DNA of 64,000 nt, from assembly GCA_964370775.1 (NCBI GenBank), contig CAYJKT010000009.1, positions 30,803 to 94,802 on the forward strand. Direction: 5' to 3'. Below, piece after piece: positions 17,985 to 25,959 of this stretch. The notes beneath the pieces are model-generated. The model ran no database searches. It was not told the DNA's origin and was given only the letters and a program-made list of their open reading frames with translations. The translations under genes and the position numbers were made by a program. This DNA comes from SIG603 sp964370775. Lineage in GTDB: Bacteria; Bacillota; Clostridia; Oscillospirales; Acutalibacteraceae. Positions within the stretch are counted from its first letter, which is position 1, and each line of letters begins with the position of its first letter.

Positions 17985-19226
17985 ATGAACATTTTTGAAC
18001 AATTTGAATCAGAAGTAAGATCATATTGCCGTAGCTATCCTACAGTTTTTGAGTATGCAAAAAATGATATTATGACTGATGAAAACGGTAAAAAATATAT
18101 AGACTTTTTTTGCGGAGCAGGCTCTGTAAACTATGGGCACAACAATGATTACATGAAACATGCGTTGATAAAATACCTTGAGGAAGACAGAATTATACAT
18201 GCTTTAGACATGCACACTGTTGCTAAAAGAGCTTTTATTGAGTGTTTCGAGGAAAAAGTCATAAAACCTAGGGATCTTGATTATAAAATACAATTTGTTG
18301 GTCCAACAGGTGCAAATTCTGTTGAAGCAGCTATCAAACTAGCACGTAAAGTTAAAGGTCGCAAAGGTATATTTGCATTTATGGGTGCGTTTCATGGCAT
18401 GACAGTAGGCGCACTTGCACTTACATCAGATGCTGATGCAAGAAAAGGTGGTGGAGTTGACCTTAACAATGTTACTCACATACCAACACCTTATATGCTA
18501 GGTGGGTTTGATACTATTGGATATATGGAAACTTTAATGACAGATGACCATTCTGGCGTAGAAAAACCAGCTGCGATTATTTTAGAAACGATACAAACTG
18601 ACGGTGGTGTGCATGTATTTGAGAATGAGTTCTTAGTTAATCTGGAACAGTTCTGTAAAAAACATGATATACTACTGATTGTTGATGATATTCAATGTGG
18701 TTGTGCTAGAAGTGGTTGGTACTTCTCATTTGAAAGAGCTGGAATAAACCCTGATATAGTTTGCATGGCGAAATCAATTGGTGGATATGGTATGCCGTTT
18801 GCGTTAACATTAATGAAACCAGAGATTGACAAATGGAACCCAGCAGAACACACTGGAACTTTCAGAGGCTTCCAAATGTCTATGATTGCAGGTAAACTGG
18901 GTCTAGAATTTATGCTAGAAAATAAAATTGAAGAAGAGACAAGAAGAAAAGCAGAGATTATAAGAGAAAAACTAAGCGAGCTTACTAAATTTGATGATAA
19001 AATAGAGATTAGGGGCATAGGTTTACTATGGGGAATTGATGTCGATAAATTTAAAGACATTAGTAAATCGATAGTTGATACTTGCTTTAAAAATGGTTTG
19101 ATAGTTGAAAGAGCTGGCAGAAACAACAATGTTATAAAAATTATGCCTCCTTTAACTATAGAAGACGAGAATTTAGTAAAAGGTTTAGACATACTAATTA
19201 ACAGTGTGAAAACTAATATAAAATAA
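17985..19226 (+). CDS. ectB: EctB-like diaminobutyrate--2-oxoglutarate aminotransferase
   Basis: A class III PLP aminotransferase of 413 residues. The start (FEQFESEVRSYCRSYPTVF) and 'YIDFFCGAGSVNYGHNNDYM', 'QFVGPTGANSVEAAIKLARKVKGRKG' match EctB closely. The PLP-binding Asp is in LLIVDDIQCGCARSG and the Schiff-base Lys in MAKSIGGYG. EctB converts aspartate semialdehyde to 2,4-diaminobutyrate. No ectA or ectC is adjacent, so ectoine synthesis is not supported; diaminobutyrate for another product or a related omega-amino acid reaction is possible. A TATAAT lies about 40 bases upstream of the ATG. Confidence 0.8.
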   Translation: MNIFEQFESEVRSYCRSYPTVFEYAKNDIMTDENGKKYIDFFCGAGSVNYGHNNDYMKHALIKYLEEDRIIHALDMHTVAKRAFIECFEEKVIKPRDLDYKIQFVGPTGANSVEAAIKLARKVKGRKGIFAFMGAFHGMTVGALALTSDADARKGGGVDLNNVTHIPTPYMLGGFDTIGYMETLMTDDHSGVEKPAAIILETIQTDGGVHVFENEFLVNLEQFCKKHDILLIVDDIQCGCARSGWYFSFERAGINPDIVCMAKSIGGYGMPFALTLMKPEIDKWNPAEHTGTFRGFQMSMIAGKLGLEFMLENKIEEETRRKAEIIREKLSELTKFDDKIEIRGIGLLWGIDVDKFKDISKSIVDTCFKNGLIVERAGRNNNVIKIMPPLTIEDENLVKGLDILINSVKTNIK

Positions 19227-19241
19227 TGTGGAGGAAGCTCT

Positions 19242-19925
19242 ATGAATTACAAAATAATTGGCGAACCATTTCCAGTTGTACTATGCGACTTGCAAGCTGG
19301 CGAAGAAATGATATGCGAAAGTGGTTCTATGGCTTGGATGACTCCAAACATGAGAATGGAGACCACTGGTGGTGGAGTAGGCAAAATGTTTGGCAGAATG
19401 TTAAGTGGCGAATCTTTGTTCCAAAACAGATATATAGCTGAGGGAGGACCTGGGCAAATTGCTTTTGCTTCTAGCTTTCCGGGTTCTATAAGAGCAGTAG
19501 AAGTTACGCCTAACAAAGGCATTATCCTACAAAAATCAGCTTTTTTAGCAGCTACTAACGGCGTGAATTTAGCTACTCACTTTCAAAAGAAACTTGGTGC
19601 TGGTTTAGTTGGTGGAGAAGGCTTTATTATGCAACGTGTTAGTGGAAGTGGTATGGTTTTCTTTGAGATTGACGGATATGCGGCTGAATATGAGCTGGCT
19701 CCGGGTCAACAAATGGTGTTAGACACTGGTTACTTAGCTGCTATGGACGAGACTTGTAGCATTGATGTTAAAACAGTACCTGGGCTTAAAAATATGTTTT
19801 TAGGTGGTGAGGGTGCGTTTAACACTGTAGTGACAGGCCCTGGCAGAATTATTATTCAAACAGCACCTGTAAGCAATTTAGCAATGGCTATAAGACCTTA
19901 TATTCAATCTGCTGGTAGCAACTAA
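19242..19925 (+). CDS. AIM24 / TIGR00266 family protein
   Basis: 227 residues composed of beta-rich repeats. Blocks such as EEMICESGSMAWM, SFPGSIRAVEV, 'FFEIDGYAAEYELAPGQQMVLDTGYLAAMD' and 'GPGRIIIQTAPVSNLA' define the AIM24 family. Its molecular role in bacteria is not known. It lies 15 bases after the ectB-like gene with GGAGG before its ATG, and a strong terminator closes the pair. Confidence 0.88.
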   Translation: MNYKIIGEPFPVVLCDLQAGEEMICESGSMAWMTPNMRMETTGGGVGKMFGRMLSGESLFQNRYIAEGGPGQIAFASSFPGSIRAVEVTPNKGIILQKSAFLAATNGVNLATHFQKKLGAGLVGGEGFIMQRVSGSGMVFFEIDGYAAEYELAPGQQMVLDTGYLAAMDETCSIDVKTVPGLKNMFLGGEGAFNTVVTGPGRIIIQTAPVSNLAMAIRPYIQSAGSN

Positions 19926-19941
19926 ATACATAAATTTATGC

Positions 19942-19965
19942 AAAAAGACGGTTTACCGTCTTTTT
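19942..19965 (+). terminator. Terminator after the ectB-AIM24 pair
   Basis: AAAAAGACGG / CCGTCTTTTT stem with loop TTTA and eight T. Confidence 0.85.
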
Positions 19966-19990
19966 TTTATGCTTTTTTAATCATATTTGT

Positions 19991-20040
19991 CGAATGATAT
20001 TGTTTTCAAAATTATATTATTGACAAAACAATACTATTCG
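19991..20040. promoter_or_regulatory. Candidate PadR operator: long inverted repeat over the padR -35 box
   Basis: CGAATGATATTGTTTT (19991-20006) and AAAACAATACTATTCG (20025-20040) are inverted copies matching at 14 of 16 positions, with arm centres 34 bases apart, about three helical turns. The right arm starts inside the -35 box and fills most of the spacer, an arrangement suited to autorepression. Confidence 0.55.
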
Positions 20041-20049
20041 TTGTATAAT
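20020..20049 (+). promoter_or_regulatory. Promoter of the padR operon
   Basis: TTGACA (20020-20025), 18-base spacer, TATAAT (20044-20049): perfect boxes embedded in the inverted repeat. Confidence 0.75.
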
Positions 20050-20081
20050 ATTGTTGATGAAATAACAAAGGAGAAATGCTT

Positions 20082-20399
20082 ATGGTATTCCAAGTAGCGG
20101 CAAAGTTGTTAGATGCCTGTGTGCTAGGTGTTGCAGCAAGTGGCGACACTTACGGTTATGACTTAACACAAAAAATCGGCAATAACTTGCAAGTGTCAGA
20201 ATCAGCGCTGTATCCAGTGCTTAGAAGATTATCAAAAGAAGGTATGCTTACTACTTATGATGCACCTTTTGAGGGCAGAAACAGAAAGTATTATAGAATA
20301 ACGGATTTAGGGAGAAATCAACTAGAGATGTTTAGACAAGAGTGGGTTAACCACAAAAACGTGATAGAATGGATTATTTTTGGAGGTGGAGAAAGATGA
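20082..20399 (+). CDS. PadR family transcriptional regulator
   Basis: About 105 residues forming a single winged helix-turn-helix with the PadR pattern (YGYDLTQKIGNNLQVSESALYPVLRRLSKEGML, then EGRNRKYYRITDLGR). The ATG at 20082 is chosen because AAAGGAG lies eight bases before it; the ATG at 20076 is only two bases from that site. Its stop overlaps the next start (ATGA). With the HAAS and DUF4097 genes it makes a common Firmicute envelope-associated unit in which PadR represses its own operon. Confidence 0.92.
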   Translation: MVFQVAAKLLDACVLGVAASGDTYGYDLTQKIGNNLQVSESALYPVLRRLSKEGMLTTYDAPFEGRNRKYYRITDLGRNQLEMFRQEWVNHKNVIEWIIFGGGER

Positions 20400-20959
20400 A
20401 CAAGGAAAAGTTTTTGCATGATTTAGAAAAAGCGCTAAAGCCTTTGCCTATAGAAGAAAGACAAAGTGCATTAGAATATTATACTGAATTATTTGCAGAG
20501 AGCGAGAATGAGTACGAGTTGATAGCCTCACTTCCTACTCCAAAGCAAATTGCTGCTACACTTATAATAGAGTTTGGTAGTCAATCTGGAGAGAAAAGTT
20601 CGACATTACCGATAGCTACAATTATTTTAGCTATTTGTTCAGCGCCGATTGCAATTCCAATTGCAGTTGCATTATTTGCAGTCTTGTTAGCATTGGTTAT
20701 TGTGTTATTTTGCTTAGTGGTAATAGTTCCATTGTCGGTGTTAATAGCTTTTATATCAGTAGCTATCGCTGGAGTAGTGGCTGTAGTTCCAGCGTATTCA
20801 CATAACTTTGCAACAGGGTTATATTTCACAGGAATGGTTCTAGCAGGTGTAGGTTTTTTTGCATTGTTAGGCTCAGGTTGGTTGAAATTAGTTAAAGCTG
20901 TTTTCAGTGGGATTAAGTTATTTGTTTTAAGATTAGTTGGAAAGGGTGTTAAAAAATGA
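20396..20959 (+). CDS. HAAS/DUF1700 membrane protein
   Basis: 187 residues. An N-terminal cytosolic HAAS domain (about 1-60, FLHDLEKALKPLPIEERQSALEYYTELFAESE) is followed by four or so hydrophobic segments. This family is nearly always encoded with a PadR regulator, as here, where start and stop overlap on both sides (ATGA). It probably transmits a membrane signal or anchors the partner; the mechanism is not established. Confidence 0.88.
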   Translation: MNKEKFLHDLEKALKPLPIEERQSALEYYTELFAESENEYELIASLPTPKQIAATLIIEFGSQSGEKSSTLPIATIILAICSAPIAIPIAVALFAVLLALVIVLFCLVVIVPLSVLIAFISVAIAGVVAVVPAYSHNFATGLYFTGMVLAGVGFFALLGSGWLKLVKAVFSGIKLFVLRLVGKGVKK

Positions 20960-21867
20960 AAAAAAATATAGTTATAGGTTCTATATTACTTGTGACAGGC
21001 GCAGTGTTGGTTATAGTTGGTTTATCGCTTGGGGCTAGCACATCATTCTATGTCAATACATCTGGAATTCACTTTGGTGCTAATTCAGGAAAAATGGTAC
21101 AAAAAGAAGTGCTGATTGAAGACGAGGTAACTCAAGTAGTTATTGATGCTGATGTTGGCAATGTTATTGTAACAAAAGGTGATGAAGTGAAATATGAGCA
21201 CAAAAGCCCAGAAAATGCACAAGTTGGATACTCAGTTTCAGGTGACACAGCTACGATTGAGTCTGAGTATGAAAATCGATTTTTCGGAATTAATTTTGGG
21301 TTTTTAAGAAATAATTTTGATGATGGAGATACTTATCTGAAAGTTAGCATACCTAGTACTGTTAAATCTGTTGAAATACGTAATGATGTTGGAGAAACTG
21401 AAGTTTATAGTATCGAAAACCTTGATAAATTTGTATTAGTAACTGATGTTGGAGAAGCGAATGTTGAGAACATTAATGCTGACTTTGTTAAGATTGATAC
21501 AAATGTTGGTGATGTTGAGTATAAAGACAGCATTAGTGAAAATCTTGAGATAAATAGCGAAGTAGGGCAAATTGAAGCTGATAATATAGATACAAACGAT
21601 ATGATTATTACATCTGATGTTGGCAATATTGAGGTAAGTATGTTAAAACTTAATGGCGACCTAAACGTAACAACTGATGTTGGTAAAGCTGACGTTGAGA
21701 TAGTTGGTAATGTGCAGGATTACAACATTGAAGCTAGTGCAACTCTAGGTGTGGTCGAGGTTAACGGTGACAAAATATATGGAAATTATACCCAAAAAGA
21801 TGCAGACAAAAATATTTCTATCGTAAGTGGAATAGGTAGTGCAAGCTTAAAATTTACACAAGATTAA
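20956..21867 (+). CDS. DUF4097 family beta-solenoid protein with one membrane anchor
   Basis: 303 residues. An N-terminal hydrophobic segment (about 5-27) is followed by a long beta-repeat domain in which 'DVG' recurs about every 20 residues (IDADVGNVIV, RNDVGETEVY, VTDVGEANVE, NSEVGQIEAD, TSDVGNIEVS, TTDVGKADVE). This is the DUF4097 'putative adhesin' repeat, predicted to stack into a beta-helix outside the membrane. It is the last gene of the PadR operon. Its role is unknown, though such units often relate to envelope stress. Confidence 0.87.
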   Translation: MKKNIVIGSILLVTGAVLVIVGLSLGASTSFYVNTSGIHFGANSGKMVQKEVLIEDEVTQVVIDADVGNVIVTKGDEVKYEHKSPENAQVGYSVSGDTATIESEYENRFFGINFGFLRNNFDDGDTYLKVSIPSTVKSVEIRNDVGETEVYSIENLDKFVLVTDVGEANVENINADFVKIDTNVGDVEYKDSISENLEINSEVGQIEADNIDTNDMIITSDVGNIEVSMLKLNGDLNVTTDVGKADVEIVGNVQDYNIEASATLGVVEVNGDKIYGNYTQKDADKNISIVSGIGSASLKFTQD

Positions 21868-21871
21868 ATAG

Positions 21872-21907
21872 AAATCACACGCAGTTAGAAAAAATTGTGT
21901 GTGATTT
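21872..21907 (+). terminator. Terminator of the PadR operon
   Basis: AAATCACAC / GTGTGATTT stem followed by TT and C-rich sequence. Confidence 0.65.
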
Positions 21908-21910
21908 TTC

Positions 21911-21940
21911 TTGCTTATATTGATGATATTATGTTATAAT
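21911..21940 (+). promoter_or_regulatory. Promoter of the Eis-like gene
   Basis: TTGCTT, 18-base spacer, TATAAT. Confidence 0.5.
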
Positions 21941-21977
21941 AATCGCAAATATTAATATAAAGTAAAGGGAGATAATT

Positions 21978-23132
21978 ATGTCAAATATCAGTAAAATTAC
22001 TTACACAAAAGCTGAGCCTAAAGACAGAGAAGATATAATTGATTTTATTAACTATGTTTTTAGTAATGCTCATAACCCACATGATTTCAAAACTCTACTA
22101 CCCAAAATATATTCAGATAAATATGATTATAGTGATGAACATTATATAGCAAAAGAGGACGGAAAAATCAAAGCTTGTGTAATGCTTCATAAAACAGAGC
22201 AAAAAATTTTGGACACTACTTTAAAAGTAGGGGGTATAGGCTCAGTTTCTGTGCACCCTTATTCACGCTCTAAAGGTTACATGAAACATCTTATGGCTAT
22301 GGCATTAGACGAGCTGAAATCAGACCTTGACATTGGTTTTTTGGGTGGTCAAAGGCAACGTTATGAGTATTTTGGCTTTGAGCCGGCTGGGATAATGTTT
22401 TCTTTTAAAGTAGACATGACAAATGTTAGGCATGCATATAATACTGTAGATAATGCAGATATAAATATAAAAAAAGTTAACGAAACTGACACAGAAATTA
22501 TAAAATGTATGCAAAGTTTGCAGAGCACACAGAGTATAAGTGGAGTTCGTCCATTAGAGTATTTTTATGATATTATGAGTAGTTGGCATAACGAGCTTTA
22601 CTCAGTATATTTCAAAGATAGAATAATTGCATATGCGAGTATTAGAGGAAATTCGGTTCTTGAATTGATTTTGGAGCAAAGCAAATATATAAAACCTGTG
22701 ATAAAATCCATTGTAAATGACACCATAAAAGGTAGCGTAACTTTTAGTGCTGATGTTTTTAACAAAGACATTTTAAACGAACTAAGTGACGTATGTGAGA
22801 ATTATACGGTAGGAGTTAATGAAAGCTATTTGATTAATAATTATCCAAAAGTTATCGAAGCTTATTTAAAACTTAAATCACAAACTGAACAGCTTGAAAA
22901 TGGTGCGTTAACAATCAAAATAGATGAAAAATGCTATGAGATTTGCGTGAATGATAAGGATATAAAGATTATAGAAACGGAAAATCAAGCAGATATTTCA
23001 TTGACATCTTTAGAGGCATTGCAGCAATTATTTTCGCCTATATGTGGCTATAGCAACAAGATAAATTTGCCTAGCTTTGCTAAAACTTGGTTTCCTATAG
23101 GATTATATATTAACAGTAATGATGGTTGTTAA
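21978..23132 (+). CDS. Eis-like GNAT acetyltransferase with C-terminal SCP2-type domain
   Basis: 384 residues. An N-terminal GNAT domain has the cofactor-binding block 'GGIGSVSVHPYSRSKGYMKHLM' near 85-105 and the Eis-type 'LGGQRQRYEYFGFEPAG'. A second GNAT-like half follows, then a C-terminal SCP2-like domain (about 300-380). Proteins of this build acetylate amines such as aminoglycosides or polyamines; the substrate here is unknown. AAAGGGAG is the ribosome binding site. Transcribed alone. Confidence 0.82.
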   Translation: MSNISKITYTKAEPKDREDIIDFINYVFSNAHNPHDFKTLLPKIYSDKYDYSDEHYIAKEDGKIKACVMLHKTEQKILDTTLKVGGIGSVSVHPYSRSKGYMKHLMAMALDELKSDLDIGFLGGQRQRYEYFGFEPAGIMFSFKVDMTNVRHAYNTVDNADINIKKVNETDTEIIKCMQSLQSTQSISGVRPLEYFYDIMSSWHNELYSVYFKDRIIAYASIRGNSVLELILEQSKYIKPVIKSIVNDTIKGSVTFSADVFNKDILNELSDVCENYTVGVNESYLINNYPKVIEAYLKLKSQTEQLENGALTIKIDEKCYEICVNDKDIKIIETENQADISLTSLEALQQLFSPICGYSNKINLPSFAKTWFPIGLYINSNDGC

Positions 23133-23141
23133 TCATAACGC

Positions 23142-23170
23142 TTGAAAAGAACTCTTAAATGTGGTATTAT
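23142..23170 (+). promoter_or_regulatory. Promoter of the TIM-barrel gene
   Basis: TTGAAA (23142-23147), 17-base spacer, TATTAT (23165-23170). Confidence 0.5.
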
Positions 23171-23207
23171 ACGAATTGGTTTATTGAATGAATAAGGAGT
23201 TTTTAGT

Positions 23208-24008
23208 ATGTGTGAATATGGTATGCCAACGCTTATAGAGTTACCCAAGATAGAAGATTGTGCAATTCTATGTAAGAAGTTGGGGCTTAGTTTTATAGAA
23301 ATTAATTTCAGCTTACCTCAGTATTTACCAAAGAGGATAGATACGGATAAGCTAAATGAGATTGCAAAAAAATATGGGATTTTTTATACAATTCATGCTG
23401 ACGAAAACCTTAATCCATGCGAATTTAGCGACTTGGTATCTAGTGCTTATGTGGAAACCATGAGAGAGACGATAGAAGTAGCTAGGAAAATAAATGCAAC
23501 AAAAATAAACATGCATTTAAACTCTGGAATTTGCTTTACTACTCCAGATAAAAAGCTATATTTATTTGAAGAATATTTTTATGAATACATGAAAAAACAG
23601 GAAATCTTTAACAATGTGTGCGAACTTGACTTACATGGATATGAGATAAAAATATGTATAGAAAACACAGGTGGATTTAAACCTTTTATGCAAAAAGCTA
23701 TAGAAACTACCTTAAAAAGTGACTGCTTTGGGTTGACTTTTGATATAGGTCATAACCATTGCATTAATGGAACTGACGAAGATTTTATCTTGTCACGTAA
23801 AGATAAGCTTATGCATTTTCATGTCCACGATGCTATTAAAAATGATAAAGTAAGCAAAGACCATTTGGTACACGGCACTGGTAATGTTGACTTGCACAAA
23901 TATCTTAACATAGCAGAGGAGACAGGTTCAACAGTAGTGCTAGAGACTAAAACAGTTGACGGTTTAACCAAAACAGTAGACTGGATGAAAAGATGTAAAT
24001 ATATGTGA
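23208..24008 (+). CDS. Sugar phosphate isomerase/epimerase-like TIM barrel (AP endonuclease 2 family)
   Basis: 266 residues with the xylose-isomerase-like barrel pattern. Metal-site candidates are the Glu in LSFIEINFSLP, the His in TIHADENLNP, 'KINMHLNSG', the Glu in ICIENTGG, 'FGLTFDIGHNH', 'MHFHVHDA' and the final VVLETKTVDG. This order of E, H, E, D, H, H, E is typical of the AP_endonuc_2 superfamily. The substrate (a sugar or inositol derivative, or damaged DNA) cannot be decided. It is followed by its own terminator. Confidence 0.75.
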   Translation: MCEYGMPTLIELPKIEDCAILCKKLGLSFIEINFSLPQYLPKRIDTDKLNEIAKKYGIFYTIHADENLNPCEFSDLVSSAYVETMRETIEVARKINATKINMHLNSGICFTTPDKKLYLFEEYFYEYMKKQEIFNNVCELDLHGYEIKICIENTGGFKPFMQKAIETTLKSDCFGLTFDIGHNHCINGTDEDFILSRKDKLMHFHVHDAIKNDKVSKDHLVHGTGNVDLHKYLNIAEETGSTVVLETKTVDGLTKTVDWMKRCKYM

Positions 24009-24012
24009 ATTT

Positions 24013-24038
24013 AAAACGGAGGATATATCTTCCGTTTT
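24013..24038 (+). terminator. Terminator after the TIM-barrel gene
   Basis: AAAACGGAGGATA / TATCTTCCGTTTT, a nearly perfect palindrome, followed by TT. Confidence 0.7.
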
Positions 24039-24041
24039 TTG

Positions 24042-24082
24042 TTGACAAAACTAAAAATTCGTGATAATATAATTATATAATT
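24042..24082 (+). promoter_or_regulatory. Promoter and candidate operator of the metal-efflux operon
   Basis: TTGACA (24042-24047), 17-base spacer and TAATAT (24065-24070). Immediately after it is the perfect 12-base palindrome AATTATATAATT (24071-24082) covering the expected start of transcription, a fitting place for ArsR/SmtB repressor binding. Confidence 0.6.
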
Positions 24083-24113
24083 AAATCGTTATACAGTTAT
24101 ATTGGAGGTAATT

Positions 24114-24455
24114 ATGCCAGAATTATGTTGCAAAACACCTGAGAAGGTCAAAAAGCTAATACAAGATGATGATATAGCAGAGAATTTATCTAGCTTTTTT
24201 AAAGCGTTCAGCGAGCCAATACGCATTAAAATTCTTTTAGCTATGCTTCACAACGAGATTTGCGTAAAAAATTTAGCACTTCTTTTAGATGTGTCACAGC
24301 CTAGAGTTTCTAACCAGTTAAAGTTACTAAGACTTTATGATTTAGTTAAAATAAGAAAAGATAAAAACAATATATATTACAGTTTAAATGATAAACACAT
24401 TCAAGATATTTTGTGCATAGGTTTAAGTCATTTGAGCCATTTAGAGGGGGAGTAG
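24114..24455 (+). CDS. ArsR/SmtB family metal-sensing repressor with an alpha-5 zinc site
   Basis: 113 residues. A winged helix-turn-helix is visible (EPIRIKILLAMLHNEICVKNLALLLDVSQPRVSNQLKLL). The alpha-3 segment lacks the CxC arsenic/lead/cadmium motif (EICVKNL has one Cys). The C-terminal helix carries D-x-H-x10-H-x-x-H (DKHIQDILCIGLSHLSH), the SmtB/CzrA alpha-5 zinc ligand set. An N-terminal CC pair may add a second site. It is therefore predicted to derepress with Zn(II) or Co(II). The ATG at 24114 lies five bases after GGAGG. One base separates its stop from the permease start. Confidence 0.85.
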   Translation: MPELCCKTPEKVKKLIQDDDIAENLSSFFKAFSEPIRIKILLAMLHNEICVKNLALLLDVSQPRVSNQLKLLRLYDLVKIRKDKNNIYYSLNDKHIQDILCIGLSHLSHLEGE

Positions 24456-24456
24456 T

Positions 24457-25728
24457 ATGCTTTATTTAGAAAATCTTTGGGAATTATTTGTTGATATGTC
24501 CTTTTATATAGTCATAGGTTTAATATTCACAGGGATATTACATGCTTTTGTGAAAAAAGATGTTGTGCTAAAACATATAGGTAAAAAATCTGCTTCATCA
24601 GTAGTGAAAGCATCAGTTTTAGGAGTTCCACTACCTCTTTGTTCTTGTGGAGTAGTTCCAACAGCGTTGTATCTAGGGAAAAGTGGTGCGTCAAAAGGTG
24701 CTGTAGTAAGCTTTTTAACTTCCACGCCTCAAACAGGTGTTGATAGCCTAATTGCTACTTATGGTTTAATGGGGCCTCTTTTTGCTGTGTATAGAGCGGT
24801 TGCAGCATTTATGTCTGGAATATTTTCTGGTATTATGACAAACGTTTTGAGCAAAGAGGATGATATAAATTACTCTAGTTCAAAACAGAGCTGTGGCTGT
24901 GGAAGTAATGCAGAGGAGAGCTCAAGCTGTGGCTGTGGAAGTCACGCAGAAGAAAGCTCAAGCTGTGGCTGTGGAAGTCACGCAGAAGAAAGCTCAAGCT
25001 GTGGCTGTGGAAGTCACGCAGAGGAAAGTTCAAGCTGTGGCTGTGGAAGTAATGCAGAGGAGAGTTCAAGCTGTGGCTGTGGAAGTCACGTTGAGGAGAG
25101 TTCAAGCTGTGGCTGTGCAACTCGCGCAGAGGATACTTCTTCTAAAACTACTTTTTTAAGCAAAGTTAAAACAGTGTTTACATACTCTTTCGGAGAATTT
25201 TTAGATGAAATCGCTGTGCATTTTGTTGTTGGCTTGTTGATTGCAGCGTTAATAAGCACCGTTGTACCAGAAGCATGGCTATCTAGCATAACAAACCCAG
25301 TAGCAAGCATGTTGTTAATGCTTGCTATAGGAATTCCAATGTATATATGTTCAACAGCTTCAATCCCAATTGCACTTTCGCTTATGATAAAAGGAGTGTC
25401 ACCAGGGGCAGCGTTTGTGTTCTTGTTTGCAGGGCCTTTCACAAACATTGCGTCACTCACTATTCTGTTAAAAACATTAGGCAAAAAAGTGTTAGCGATA
25501 TATTTACTATCAGCTTCATTTTGCGCCATAGTATTTGGCTTGTTATTTGATTGGATAATTGAAACATTTAATTATACTGGTATCGAAAACATAATTGCTG
25601 ACTCACATGAACATGGTTTTCCTACATATATGATAGTTGTAGCAGTGATTTTTGGAGCACTTCTGTTAAGAAGTTTGTTGCTTAGGTTTATAAACAGAAA
25701 AAATACAAAAACTTGTGGTTGTCATTAA
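24457..25728 (+). CDS. SO_0444-like Cu/Zn efflux permease with a Cys-repeat loop
   Basis: 423 residues of the DUF318/ArsP-like permease fold, in two membrane halves: about 10-135, with 'LGVPLPLCSCGVVPTALYLGKSGASKGAVVSFLTSTPQTG', and about 240-410, with 'IPMYICSTASIPIALSLMIKGVSPGAAFVFLFAGP'. Between them, residues 146-229 form seven tandem 12-residue units (CGCGSHAEESSS and variants), giving 14 Cys and several His in a cytoplasmic loop suited to metal capture. The family member SO_0444 exports Cu and Zn, and the zinc-type repressor in front agrees with this. The last residues (TCGCH) add another Cys pair. Confidence 0.85.
   Translation: MLYLENLWELFVDMSFYIVIGLIFTGILHAFVKKDVVLKHIGKKSASSVVKASVLGVPLPLCSCGVVPTALYLGKSGASKGAVVSFLTSTPQTGVDSLIATYGLMGPLFAVYRAVAAFMSGIFSGIMTNVLSKEDDINYSSSKQSCGCGSNAEESSSCGCGSHAEESSSCGCGSHAEESSSCGCGSHAEESSSCGCGSNAEESSSCGCGSHVEESSSCGCATRAEDTSSKTTFLSKVKTVFTYSFGEFLDEIAVHFVVGLLIAALISTVVPEAWLSSITNPVASMLLMLAIGIPMYICSTASIPIALSLMIKGVSPGAAFVFLFAGPFTNIASLTILLKTLGKKVLAIYLLSASFCAIVFGLLFDWIIETFNYTGIENIIADSHEHGFPTYMIVVAVIFGALLLRSLLLRFINRKNTKTCGCH
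24892..25143 (+). repeat. Seven tandem 36-bp coding repeats (CGCGSHAEESSS)
   Basis: Seven in-frame 36-base units; several are nearly identical at the DNA level, and the last (CGCATRAEDTSS) is diverged. Such an array should change length by slippage without breaking the frame. Open frames on the opposite strand and in the +2 frame here are by-products of the repeat. Confidence 0.95.
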
Positions 25729-25730
25729 AA

Positions 25731-25766
25731 AAATGGTGTGATGAAAGAAAATTCATCGCACCATTT
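25731..25766 (+). terminator. Terminator of the metal-efflux operon
   Basis: AAATGGTGTGATGAA / TTCATCGCACCATTT, a 15-bp stem with one G-T pair and a six-base loop. Confidence 0.75.
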
Positions 25767-25854
25767 GTATATTTTTAAAAATATATTTTACTAATCTTTT
25801 TCGACTCATTCAATTTTAGCAAACGAACACCGTTATACGGTTTAAAAGCAGAAG

Positions 25855-25959
25855 TTATATAGTGTCTCCTTTAATAAAAAGGTGGTCATTAGGCACCCAA
25901 TTTGCATAATTATTTCCAAACTGTAAATTAGGTGTATCTAAACCAAAATATGCAACAGG
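25855..25959 (-). pseudogene. Possible decayed coding remnant next to GtrA
   Basis: On the minus strand, 34 codons read PVAYFGLDTPNLQFGNNYAN-WVPNDHLFIKGDTI up to a stop. They are preceded, after an in-frame TAA, by SDFVHAYIP. The residue mix looks like a real protein C-terminus, unlike the low-complexity shadows nearby, but there is no start codon or ribosome binding site. The flanking 25767-25854 shows nothing else. I do not recognise the parent family. Confidence 0.3.

Noticed and set aside
17985..19226. Ectoine biosynthesis cluster
   Set aside because: Only the EctB-like gene is present.
24892..25143. Direct repeats that could suggest a CRISPR array
   Set aside because: Units are contiguous, keep one reading frame and encode the same peptide; there are no unique spacers.
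24875..25159. Long open frames opposite and out of frame to the Cys-repeat loop of the permease
   Set aside because: They consist only of short monotonous units caused by the 36-bp coding repeat and have no ribosome binding sites.
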